DNA of 12,796 nt from JAXDLH01 sp034666705 (GTDB lineage Bacteria > Chloroflexota > UBA6077 > SHYK01), in NCBI GenBank assembly GCA_034666705.1, contig JAXDLH010000077.1:1-12796 (forward strand). Reading direction: 5' to 3'. Below are positions 7,428 through 12,796 of the stretch, piece after piece. Position numbers and translations under genes: made by a program. The notes under the pieces were generated by a model. That model did not search any database. It was not told the origin of the DNA and saw only the letters and a program-made list of their open reading frames with translations. Numbering within the stretch: the stretch's first letter is position 1; every line of letters begins with the position of its first letter.

Positions 7428-8210
7428 ATGTGGACGGCGATTCGGGTCGCGACGGCCGGGGTCCACGCACAACAGGCGGTGATGGACGTCGCGGCGAACA
7501 ACCTGGCGAACCTGCAGACCACCGGATTCAAGGCCAAGCGGGCCGACCTTACCGATCTGCCGCCCGGTGTCTCGACCTTCAGTGCGTTGCTCCCCGGAGG
7601 CGGGCTCACCCTCGTGACGGACAACGTCGGTCAGGGGGCGGACGTCGGCGCGGTGCGAACCAGCCTCGCCCAGGGCGCCTTTCAGGAGACCGGCCACCCG
7701 CTCGACGTCGCGATCAATGGCGACGGGCTCATCCCGGTGCAACTGCCGAGCGGCCAATTGGCCTATACGCGTGCGGGCTCCCTGCTGGTCGATGCGCAGG
7801 GGCGGCTCGTGACCGGCAATGGCTACCCGGTCGCACCGAACATCACGGTGCCAGCCGGCGCCAGCAATCTCAGGATCGAGCACGATGGCACCATCGTTGC
7901 CAGAACGGGCTCGGCGACGGCGCAGCCTCTGGGTCGTCTCCAACTCGCCCGCTTCGACAACGCGGAGGCGCTCACCAGCATCGGTGCGAACCTGTTCACA
8001 TCTACAGCCGCCTCGGGTGATCCGGTGGTCGGCAACCCCGCGTCGGCGGGCTTCGGCACGCTCGAGCGCGGATCGCTCGAATCGTCAAATGTGGACGCTG
8101 CTGCTGAGTTCTTGCGGATAATGTCGGCTCAGCGCGCCTATCAAGCCAACCTCACGAGTATCCGCACGATCGACCAGATGCTCCAGGAAGCGAACAACCT
8201 CAAGCCATAG
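7428..8210 (+). CDS. flgG: Flagellar distal rod protein FlgG
   Basis: FlgG forms the distal rod that connects the basal body to the hook. From the chosen start the product has 260 residues, exactly the enterobacterial length. Motifs are the N-terminal NNLANLQTTGFK (24-35), the core HPLDVAINGDGLIPVQLPSG, YTRAGSLLVDAQGRLVTGNG followed by YPVAPNITVP (the FlgG-type GNGYP), GRLQLARF, TASGDPV, and GTLERGSLESSNVDAAAEF (about 210-228), leading to the C-terminal helix IMSAQRAYQANLTSIRTIDQML. Two adjacent ATGs occur at 7425 and 7428. AGGAGG at 7416-7421 is 6 bases from the second and only 3 from the first, so 7428 is preferred. In Firmicutes naming this would be FlhP. It follows flgF after a 108-base gap. 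Confidence 0.95.
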   Translation: MWTAIRVATAGVHAQQAVMDVAANNLANLQTTGFKAKRADLTDLPPGVSTFSALLPGGGLTLVTDNVGQGADVGAVRTSLAQGAFQETGHPLDVAINGDGLIPVQLPSGQLAYTRAGSLLVDAQGRLVTGNGYPVAPNITVPAGASNLRIEHDGTIVARTGSATAQPLGRLQLARFDNAEALTSIGANLFTSTAASGDPVVGNPASAGFGTLERGSLESSNVDAAAEFLRIMSAQRAYQANLTSIRTIDQMLQEANNLKP

Positions 8211-8235
8211 GCAGGTCCACTCCCGGGCGCACCGG

Positions 8236-8243
8236 GCCGATGA
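8236..8243 (+). promoter_or_regulatory. Possible sigma-28 type -10 element (GCCGATGA) ahead of flgM
   Basis: GCCGATGA matches seven of eight bases of the sigma-28 -10 consensus GCCGATAA and lies 33 bases before the flgM start, where a class-3 promoter for flgM would be expected. However, no TAAA-like -35 is present at the usual distance: the bases at about 8217-8224 read CCACTCCC. It could be a weak or lineage-specific promoter, or chance. A 5-bp hairpin (CCCGG 8222-8226 with CCGGG 8232-8236) lies immediately upstream. Confidence 0.22.
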
Positions 8244-8259
8244 TAGTAAGTAAGTCAAC

Positions 8260-8281
8260 CTCACGGAGGGTGAGCAATGGA
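8260..8281 (+). promoter_or_regulatory. Hairpin presenting the flgM Shine-Dalgarno GGAGG in its loop; candidate CsrA site
   Basis: CTCAC (8260-8264) pairs perfectly with GTGAG (8270-8274), leaving GGAGG (8265-8269) as the loop; the flgM ATG follows at 8277. CsrA family proteins bind GGA in the loop of short hairpins overlapping ribosome binding sites, and csrA itself closes this cluster. A second GGA lies at 8279-8281, overlapping the start codon and 14 bases downstream, so a CsrA dimer could contact both. The pairing is seen directly; CsrA binding is inference. Confidence 0.45.
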
Positions 8282-8594
8282 CATTCGACCGCTTGGAAAC
8301 CTACCGACCCGTTCGATCTCGACCGACGGGAGCCCCAAAGACAGTGCCGTGGTGAGCGGGGCCGAGAACGAGGCCGGGGCAACGGCGCCCGATTCTGGAG
8401 TTGGCAGCGTTCCGTCTACGGACCGCGTCGAGATCTCCGCCGCGGCTCGTGAAGCGGCGCGCATCCGGGACATCGTGGCGAACGAGCCCGACGTCCGTCA
8501 GGACAAGGTCTCGGCGATTCAGCAGCGGCTCGCCGATGGTACCTACCAGGTCTCGCCCGAGCTGCTCGCCAAGAGGCTGCTTGGTGAGTCCTGA
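8277..8594 (+). CDS. flgM: Anti-sigma-28 factor FlgM
   Basis: FlgM binds the flagellar sigma factor and keeps late genes silent until FlgM is exported through the completed hook-basal body. The product has 105 residues, near the family's 90-100. The N-terminal half is low-complexity and polar, likely disordered, as in other FlgM proteins (IRPLGNLPTRSISTDGSPKD). The C-terminal sigma-binding half carries the family pattern: TDRVEISAAAREAARI (48-63), EPDVRQDKVSAIQQRLADGT (70-89) and YQVSPELLAKRLL (90-102). ATG 8277 has GGAGGG at 8265-8270, 6 bases away, set in a hairpin loop. Its 3' end overlaps the flgN start by 11 bases. Its target sigma factor is encoded upstream in the same cluster. Confidence 0.92.
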   Translation: MDIRPLGNLPTRSISTDGSPKDSAVVSGAENEAGATAPDSGVGSVPSTDRVEISAAAREAARIRDIVANEPDVRQDKVSAIQQRLADGTYQVSPELLAKRLLGES

Positions 8595-9066
8595 CCCATC
8601 TCACGCTCAGGCAACTGAGCGCGCGCCGGCCGAGGCCCTCGCCGGGGTGTTGAACGAGCTGTGGCCGACGCTCGGCGAGATGAGCGAGCGATTCGTGGCG
8701 CTGCGCGGTGCGGTCGCGGAGGGGAATCTCGCACAATTCCTCGCCCTCATTGCCGAGCAGGAGGCCGCGGCGGCCCACGTCGCCTATCTCGAGGGCCAAC
8801 GGCAGCGCATCGACGGCGCCGCCGAGCTTCTGGAGACGGCGAAAACCCAACGCAGCGGCGCCCAGGGCTCGACGAGCGAGGAGTCTGACGTGTCGCGGGC
8901 ACTCACGGCAATGGAGGGGCGAGTGACGCATCTTCGCCAGGAGCAGGAGCGCACCCTGGAGCTCCTCGGTTCGGCTATCGCCGCCACCCGCCGCACGCGA
9001 TCGCATCTGCTGTCGCTGAGCGGGACGGTAACAACGTATGCGGGACCATCGGGGCGTGAGGCATGA
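8584..9066 (+). CDS. flgN: FlgN-like export chaperone for FlgK/FlgL
   Basis: FlgN is a cytoplasmic helical chaperone that binds the C-termini of FlgK and FlgL and delivers them to FlhA. The product has 160 residues from GTG 8584, within the 140-160 family range. It is almost all predicted helix and rich in Ala, Glu, Leu and Arg: VLNELWPTLGEMSERFVALR at about 22-41, the FlgN-like LIAEQEAAAAHVAYLEGQRQ at about 54-73, and a second helix near 106-142 (HLRQEQERTLELLGSAIAAT). Sequence identity to FlgN is weak, as is usual for this family, so the call rests on size, helical character and its place between flgM and flgK. AGAGG at 8572-8576 supports GTG 8584, which overlaps flgM by 11 bases. A further upstream in-frame ATG (8401) lies deep inside flgM and is rejected. 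The stop overlaps the flgK ATG. Confidence 0.8.
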   Translation: MSPDPSHAQATERAPAEALAGVLNELWPTLGEMSERFVALRGAVAEGNLAQFLALIAEQEAAAAHVAYLEGQRQRIDGAAELLETAKTQRSGAQGSTSEESDVSRALTAMEGRVTHLRQEQERTLELLGSAIAATRRTRSHLLSLSGTVTTYAGPSGREA

Positions 9067-10451
9067 CGAGCACGTTTTTCGGGCTCGAGACGGGGCTCCG
9101 TGGACTGCAAGCGCAACAAGCTGGGCTGGATGTGGCGAACCACAACATTGCCAATGCCAATACCCCCGGCTACAGTCGCCAGAACGTGAACCTGCGCGAG
9201 TCGCTCCCCTACACGGACCAGGCGTTCAATCGGCCGCTCTCAGCCCAACAGATCGGCACCGGTGTGACCGTAGCCTCGATCCAACGGGCGCGGGACCTGC
9301 TCCTGGACGGAGGGTACCGGACCGAGCTGTCCTCTCAACGCAGCCTGGAGCAGACCCAGACGACGCTGCAGGACGTCGAGTCGGCGCTCGCGCCCACGAG
9401 CGGCGGCATTGCCACGCAGCTCGATGGCTTCTATCAAGCATGGTCCAACCTCGCAAACGACCCGACGGACCTGTCGGCTCGGACTGCAGTGATCCAGCAG
9501 GCAAGTGCCCTCGCCGCGTCGTTCAATCGCGCGGCGTCGCAGCTCACCACGATTCGCACCGGCCTCGACGACCAGGTGGCAAGCGACGTGACGCAGATCA
9601 ACAACTTCGCGACCCAGATCGCGAGCCTGAACCTCGACGTCATGAAGGCGGAGCAGGCCGGCGCGAATGCCAACGACCTGCGGGACCAGCGGGACCTGCT
9701 GGTTGACAAGCTCTCCGAGCTCGTCGGCGTCACGACTGTCGAACAACCGAATGGTTCGATCGACGTATTGCTTGGCGGCCGCGCCATCGTGCAGGGCACG
9801 ACAACCGACCCGCTCGCTGCGGTAGCCGCTGCACCCGGCGCGGTGCGCCAGGTGCTGTTCGCATCAGACAGCGCACCGGCGACGATCGCCAGCGGCGCGC
9901 TCTCCGGCGTAATCGATGCGCGCGACACACGTGTACCGGGCTATCAAGCCAACCTCGACAGCATTGCCAATGGGCTCATTACCTCGGTGAATGCCCTGCA
10001 CTCTACCGGCTTCGGCCAGGACGGCGTGAGCAATCGCGCGTTTTTCGTCGGATCCGACGCAAGCACGATCGCCGTGGCCCCGGTCATCGCCTCGGATCCC
10101 ACGAAGCTCGCCGCGGCCAACGCGGCTGGGCAAGCGGGCAACAATGGCACGGCCCTCGCTATCGCGCAGCTCGGATCAGGCCAGGGGACTGGATCGCCCG
10201 CGAGCTTCGCGGCGCTCGTTACCCAGCTCGGGCTCGACGCGCAGCGGAGTGAAGGCGCCGCCGAGAATCAGGCCGCACTGGTGCAGTTCATGGGTCAGAA
10301 AAAACAGTCGGTCGAGGGCGTATCGCTCGACGCCGAGGCAGTGGACATGGTTCGTTATCAGCGAGCGTACGAGGCTGCGGCCCGCGTGATCACCGCCATG
10401 GACGAGATGCTCCAGACGCTCATCAACCAGACTGGCCTGGCCGGTCGCTAG
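9063..10451 (+). CDS. flgK: Flagellar hook-associated protein 1 FlgK
   Basis: FlgK forms the first junction layer between hook and filament and is exported late with FlgN's help. The product has 462 residues, slightly shorter than Salmonella FlgK (about 550), which suggests a reduced outer D2/D3 domain. The N-terminal D0/D1 motif is clear: TFFGLETGLRGLQAQQAGL then NHNIANANTPGYSRQ (residues 26-40). Other family features are the long helical region at about 95-200 (FYQAWSNLANDP, LRDQRDLLVDKLSELVGV) and the C-terminal SVEGVSLDAEAVDMVRYQRA followed by YEAAARVITAMDEMLQTLIN, diagnostic of FlgK. The ATG overlaps the flgN stop (ATGA); TGAGG sits almost against it, so coupling is likely. flgL begins 9 bases after the stop. 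Confidence 0.96.
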   Translation: MTSTFFGLETGLRGLQAQQAGLDVANHNIANANTPGYSRQNVNLRESLPYTDQAFNRPLSAQQIGTGVTVASIQRARDLLLDGGYRTELSSQRSLEQTQTTLQDVESALAPTSGGIATQLDGFYQAWSNLANDPTDLSARTAVIQQASALAASFNRAASQLTTIRTGLDDQVASDVTQINNFATQIASLNLDVMKAEQAGANANDLRDQRDLLVDKLSELVGVTTVEQPNGSIDVLLGGRAIVQGTTTDPLAAVAAAPGAVRQVLFASDSAPATIASGALSGVIDARDTRVPGYQANLDSIANGLITSVNALHSTGFGQDGVSNRAFFVGSDASTIAVAPVIASDPTKLAAANAAGQAGNNGTALAIAQLGSGQGTGSPASFAALVTQLGLDAQRSEGAAENQAALVQFMGQKKQSVEGVSLDAEAVDMVRYQRAYEAAARVITAMDEMLQTLINQTGLAGR

Positions 10452-10459
10452 GAGGCCGC

Positions 10460-11344
10460 GTGCGAATCACCAGTAATATGATCGTCGACTCAGTGCTGCA
10501 TAACCTGAACGGCAATCTCGACCAGCTCAGGATATTGCAAGACCAGATTACGAGCGGCAAGCGCATGGCGGCGCCGGCGGACGATCCGATTGCATTCGGC
10601 CGTGCGCTGACGCTGACCAGTGCGCTCTCCACATCCGGCCAGCACCTGACGACTACCGACCGCAGCCTCGATTGGCTCAATGCGACTGACGCCGCACTCT
10701 CGAGCACGACTTCGGCCCTGCAGCGCGCCCGCGAGCTCGCCGTGGCCGGGGCGAACGACACTATGAGCACGAGCGACCGTGCGGCGATGGCGGTGGAGGT
10801 CGATCGGCTCATCCAGGAGGCGGTGAGCCTCGGGAACAGCAAATCGGGCGGGCAGCGCCTCTTCGCGGGCTTGAAGACGGATGCCGACCCCTTCACGCTG
10901 AACGCCGGGCCGCCAACGACGGTGACGTTCAACGGGGACAATGGCGTAATGCTGCGGGACGTCGCCGACAACGCGACGGTTACGATCAACACCCCGGGCC
11001 CCGCCACATTCAACCCGGCGTTCACCTCGCTCATTCAACTGCGCGACGCGCTGACCTCCGGGCAGGCCGCGAACGTCCAGGCTGCAATCAGCAGTATCGA
11101 CGCGGCCGTTACGAGTGTCGCGCAGACGCAGACCGCGGTGGGCACGCAGGCAAATTGGATTCAGACGTTGCGGAGCCAGCAGCAATCGCAGCAGGTATCG
11201 CTTACCGATCAACTCTCGAAGACGCAGGACACTGACCTGACGGCAGCGATCTCCGCACTTACCCTCAGGCAGACCGTGTACCAGGCAGGGCTCGCGGCGG
11301 CATCGCGCTCGATCCCGCAGAGCCTTTTCGACTATCTCAAGTAG
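10460..11344 (+). CDS. flgL: Flagellar hook-associated protein 3 FlgL
   Basis: FlgL forms the second junction layer, on which flagellin polymerises; it is related to flagellin at both ends. The product has 294 residues, within the family range (about 300). The N-terminus reads RITSNMIVDSVLHNLNGNLD followed by the hallmark QITSGKRMAAPADDPIAFGR (about 30-49). A helical ARELAVAGANDTMSTSDRAA resembles flagellin D1. The C-terminus ends TLRQTVYQAGLAAASRSIPQ and SLFDYLK, the FlgL pattern. The GTG start at 10460 has an excellent AGGAGG at 10450-10455 that includes the flgK stop codon bases. The SD could weakly pair with GGCCT at 10434-10438, through AGGCC at 10453-10457. No frameshift or truncation is seen. 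Confidence 0.95.
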   Translation: MRITSNMIVDSVLHNLNGNLDQLRILQDQITSGKRMAAPADDPIAFGRALTLTSALSTSGQHLTTTDRSLDWLNATDAALSSTTSALQRARELAVAGANDTMSTSDRAAMAVEVDRLIQEAVSLGNSKSGGQRLFAGLKTDADPFTLNAGPPTTVTFNGDNGVMLRDVADNATVTINTPGPATFNPAFTSLIQLRDALTSGQAANVQAAISSIDAAVTSVAQTQTAVGTQANWIQTLRSQQQSQQVSLTDQLSKTQDTDLTAAISALTLRQTVYQAGLAAASRSIPQSLFDYLK

Positions 11345-11354
11345 GAGGGCCCCC

Positions 11355-11819
11355 ATGCGGGTACGAACCCAGCGATTCGCTCAGGTCGAGACCGTGGAGG
11401 TCGCGACCGAGGCGGTTTTTTCGTTTCCGGAGGGGATCCCCGGCTTCGAGGAGCTCGAGCGCTTCGCACTCGTCGAGGAGCCGCGCTTCCTGCCCTTCCG
11501 CTGGCTCCAGTCGCTCGAGGATCAAGAAGCGGTTTTCCTATTGGTCGGGGCGCAGCTAATCGCCCCTGAATACGAGTTGAACCTCTGCGACGACGATCTC
11601 GACCTGCTGGACCTGGAGGCTGGCGCGGAGGCAGATGTGCTTTGCATCCTCACCGTGCCAACGGGGATGCACGGCGTGACCGCGAACCTTCGAGCGCCGG
11701 TCGTGCTTAACCGTGAGCGTGGGCTCGGCAAGCAGGTTGTGCGCGCCGACGAGCGCTATCCGATTCGCCATCCGGTGAGCCTACTGGCTGGCGAGCGGTC
11801 CGAAGCGGTGGGTCGCTAA
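11355..11819 (+). CDS. fliW: Flagellar assembly factor FliW (CsrA antagonist)
   Basis: FliW binds flagellin and CsrA alternately. When flagellin leaves the cell, freed FliW sequesters CsrA and relieves repression of flagellar mRNA; this is established in Bacillus. The product has 154 residues, the family size. Motifs: FSFPEGIPGFEELERFAL (22-39), PFRWLQSLEDQEAVFLLV (47-64), LCILTVPTG (96-104), TANLRAPVVLNRERGLGKQV (109-128). ATG 11355 follows AGGAGGG at 11343-11349 with 5-base spacing; the SD overlaps the flgL stop. The stop overlaps the csrA start as TAATG, so FliW and CsrA should be made in coupled amounts, consistent with direct partnership. Confidence 0.96.
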   Translation: MRVRTQRFAQVETVEVATEAVFSFPEGIPGFEELERFALVEEPRFLPFRWLQSLEDQEAVFLLVGAQLIAPEYELNLCDDDLDLLDLEAGAEADVLCILTVPTGMHGVTANLRAPVVLNRERGLGKQVVRADERYPIRHPVSLLAGERSEAVGR

Positions 11820-12052
11820 TGTTGATCCTCAGTCGACGGGTGGGCGAAGGCATCATCGTAGGTCATGATGTCGAGCTGGTCGTGCTCGGCGTTGACGGCG
11901 CCCATGTGCGCATCGGCGTCCGCGCGCCGCAGAACGTGCGGATCCTCCGCAAAGAGCTGCTCGAGCAGGTCCAGGCGGAAAACCGCCGCGCGATCGGGAG
12001 CTGGGATGGCGCCCTGCTCGGGGCCCTCAGCCCCGAGGTCGCACCGGCCTAA
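11819..12052 (+). CDS. csrA: RNA-binding translational regulator CsrA
   Basis: CsrA is a small dimeric RNA-binding protein that blocks translation by binding GGA motifs near ribosome binding sites. The product has 77 residues. The core MLILSRRVGEGIIVG through RIGVRAPQNVRILRKEL matches the family closely, with L4, R6, R7 and R44 (in ILRKEL) present, so RNA binding should be intact. It is 16 residues longer than E. coli CsrA; the extra tail (GSWDGALLGALSPEVAPA) is mildly hydrophobic. C-terminal extensions occur in CsrA proteins of fliW-containing bacteria and can contribute to FliW contact, so this may matter here. The ATG overlaps the fliW stop (TAATG) and has no strong SD, so translation is probably coupled. 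It is the last + strand gene of the cluster. Confidence 0.97.
   Translation: MLILSRRVGEGIIVGHDVELVVLGVDGAHVRIGVRAPQNVRILRKELLEQVQAENRRAIGSWDGALLGALSPEVAPA
12017..12037 (+). other. 7-bp hairpin inside the 3' end of csrA
   Basis: CTCGGGG (12017-12023) pairs perfectly with CCCCGAG (12031-12037) around a 7-base loop, 13 bases before the csrA stop. There is no T-run downstream, so it is not a standard intrinsic terminator. It could stabilise the 3' end of the transcript, or simply reflect the GC-rich codons of the CsrA tail. Confidence 0.3.
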
Positions 12053-12543
12053 GAGCGCACGGCAACAGGTAGCAGTGGGGCCGCCGCGTGATGCGGAACT
12101 CAAGGTGGTGGAACTGCTGACACGCCTTATGCTCGAGCCCATTGCCATGTGTGTAGGTGATCGACGCTCCGCGGCGGCGCCGCGACACGCTGCGACGCAA
12201 CGCATGGCCCGGGGTAGGGGCGATGGCTTGCCTCGCCCGCCCACCGCAGGCGGGGAAACCGGTCGATAGGACCAAGATCGTGGACACGCGGGCGAGGCAA
12301 GCCATCGCCCCTACGGACAAACCGCCTTCGAGCGGCCGGCAATGGGCTTCATGCGAGGCGGTGGGACGGCTGGGCCAGTGGAAGTGTTCGCGGGCCGCCT
12401 CGAGCCGGGTACCTCCTGCGGTTGCCGAGTGATGGTACCTCAATAATCCGGGACACCCGTGCCGGTCCGCTGGGGCTGTGGGGTTGCGCATTTGGACCCG
12501 GGTACCGCCTTCCACCAAACCTGGCTCCGCGGGTGGGCTGCGT
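12053..12543. other. Non-coding spacer between csrA and the convergent minus-strand gene
   Basis: I find no credible gene in these 491 bases. Open frames here on either strand have no ribosome binding site, no recognisable domain and run through the inverted repeat. The stretch holds a small GC hairpin (CGCGGC 12170-12175 with GCCGCG 12179-12184), the 27-bp inverted repeat at 12214-12314, and three GGTACC palindromes (12408, 12434 and 12501). Since csrA and the next gene converge, any transcription terminator for both should lie here, but I see no classical hairpin followed by a T-run on either strand. Confidence 0.75.
12214..12314. repeat. Perfect 27-bp inverted repeat with 47-base centre, each arm itself palindromic
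   Basis: The arms 12214-12240 and 12288-12314 are exact reverse complements over 27 bases and end sharply. They begin GTAGGGGCGATGGC and finish CATCGCCCCTAC on the far side. Each arm is also an imperfect palindrome: GGGCGA (12218-12223), a bulged T, GGC, TT, GCC, then TCGCCC (12233-12238). A further hairpin CCCGCC (12236-12241) with GGCGGG (12249-12254) starts in the left arm. The element is about 101 bp, with no coding content, between convergent genes. This fits a REP/BIME- or MITE-like dispersed repeat; the GTAGGGGCGA... sequence type is, to my knowledge, common in Chloroflexota. It may also act as a two-way transcription end. Confidence 0.85.
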
Positions 12544-12796
12544 CTACGTCCCGTCGCTGGTGGTGATCTGTACGCGCGAGTCGATTTGGATCCACTCCAT
12601 GGCCGAGGGCAGGTCACCCTCCCAGATCACCAGGGCCCAGCCCTGCTCCTGCTTAATCACTCGGTACCGCTCGCCTGGTCCAGCGATCCACTGTGGTGTT
12701 CCCGCCATCGAGTAGGTCTGACTGGGGCCTTGCACCACCAGCCATGCATCTGGTGGCGGTGCTGGGAGCTTCCGCGCCCCACCGACGAGCTGCACG
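12544..12796 (-). CDS. 3' part of a minus-strand gene with a bacterial SH3-like C-terminus
   Basis: The visible C-terminal portion (about 84 residues) ends at TAG, complement of 12544-12546. The frame is open to the window edge; the GTG at 12795 is an edge effect, so the true start probably lies outside. The sequence ARKLPAPPPD, a Pro-rich linker, is followed by WLVVQGPSQTYSMAGTPQWI, PGERYRVIKQEQGWALVIWE and EWIQIDSRVQI. The pattern of G-E, then V, then GWALV, then a W-I-x-hydrophobic end resembles bacterial SH3 (SH3b) domains, which often bind cell wall or other ligands at the C-terminus of exported proteins. The resemblance is by eye. The gene converges on the flagellar operon and need not be related to motility. 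Confidence 0.6.
   Translation of the reverse strand, partial: VQLVGGARKLPAPPPDAWLVVQGPSQTYSMAGTPQWIAGPGERYRVIKQEQGWALVIWEGDLPSAMEWIQIDSRVQITTSDGT

Noticed and set aside
6729..7943. Long minus-strand open frame (404 codons) opposite flgF and flgG
   Set aside because: It is antisense to two well-supported rod genes and even spans their gap. The composition is that of a shadow frame, with no motif or ribosome binding site.
8401..8583. Upstream in-frame ATG at 8401 as the start of the FlgN-like protein
   Set aside because: It would overlap most of flgM in another frame and add a Ser/Arg/Pro-rich segment unlike FlgN. GTG 8584 has a ribosome binding site and gives the family length.
12170..12184. 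CGCGGC-GGC-GCCGCG hairpin as intrinsic terminator of the flagellar operon
   Set aside because: It is about 120 bases after csrA and followed by ACACGCTG with no T-run. It could assist folding, but it is not a supported Rho-independent terminator.
12157..12432. Short + strand open frame through the inverted repeat (91 codons)
   Set aside because: No ribosome binding site. A large part of its sequence comes from the palindromic repeat, and it is Arg/Ala/Pro-rich without a domain.
12400..12510. T-box-like riboswitch, suggested by TGGTACC at 12433 and repeated GGTACC palindromes
   Set aside because: The surrounding antiterminator consensus (AGGGTGGTACCGCG) is not matched, there is no specifier stem that I can trace, and no gene lies downstream on the + strand within the window (the next gene is convergent).

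Overview
The window is almost wholly a flagellar export, assembly and regulation cluster. All recognisable flagellar genes lie on the + strand and are mostly separated by a few bases or overlap (ATGA or TAATG junctions), as in one long operon. The DNA is GC-rich. The genes present (fliW next to csrA, flgM-flgN-flgK-flgL in a row, paired FlgF/FlgG rod proteins, a signal-peptide protein ending in an LPNTG sorting-like tail) and the absence of any L- or P-ring gene in this stretch suggest a monoderm bacterium. The large inverted repeat near the right end, whose arms contain GTAGGGGCGATGG, resembles short palindromic repeats I associate with Chloroflexota (Thermomicrobia-like) genomes. That taxonomic call is an inference of moderate confidence.

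Layout. 1-4759: the membrane export gate, namely the 3' part of fliP, then fliQ, fliR, flhB and flhA. 4797-6573: a regulatory and unexplained block with an unrecognised 86-residue membrane protein, a FliA/WhiG-type sigma factor whose start codon overlaps that gene's stop, and an exported protein with an RskA-C-like fold signature and an LPNTG tail. 6570-8210: the two rod proteins FlgF and FlgG, split by a 108-base gap holding a hairpin over the flgG ribosome binding site. 8277-11344: FlgM (anti-sigma), FlgN (chaperone) and the hook-filament junction proteins FlgK and FlgL. 11355-12052: FliW and CsrA, the post-transcriptional switch. 12053-12543: a non-coding spacer with a perfect 27-bp inverted repeat. 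12544-12796: the 3' end of a convergent minus-strand gene with an SH3-like C-terminus.

How the genes work together. FliPQR-FlhB-FlhA form the export gate in the membrane. FlgF and FlgG build the rod, and FlgK and FlgL, chaperoned by FlgN, cap the hook. The sigma factor should transcribe late genes and is held by FlgM until FlgM is exported through the finished hook-basal body. FliW and CsrA should link filament-protein level to translation. The flgM ribosome binding site is presented as GGAGG in the loop of a 5-bp hairpin, the geometry of a CsrA site, so CsrA encoded in this cluster may control FlgM made in the same cluster. The least explained parts are the two membrane-associated proteins flanking the sigma factor and the nested palindromic repeat.
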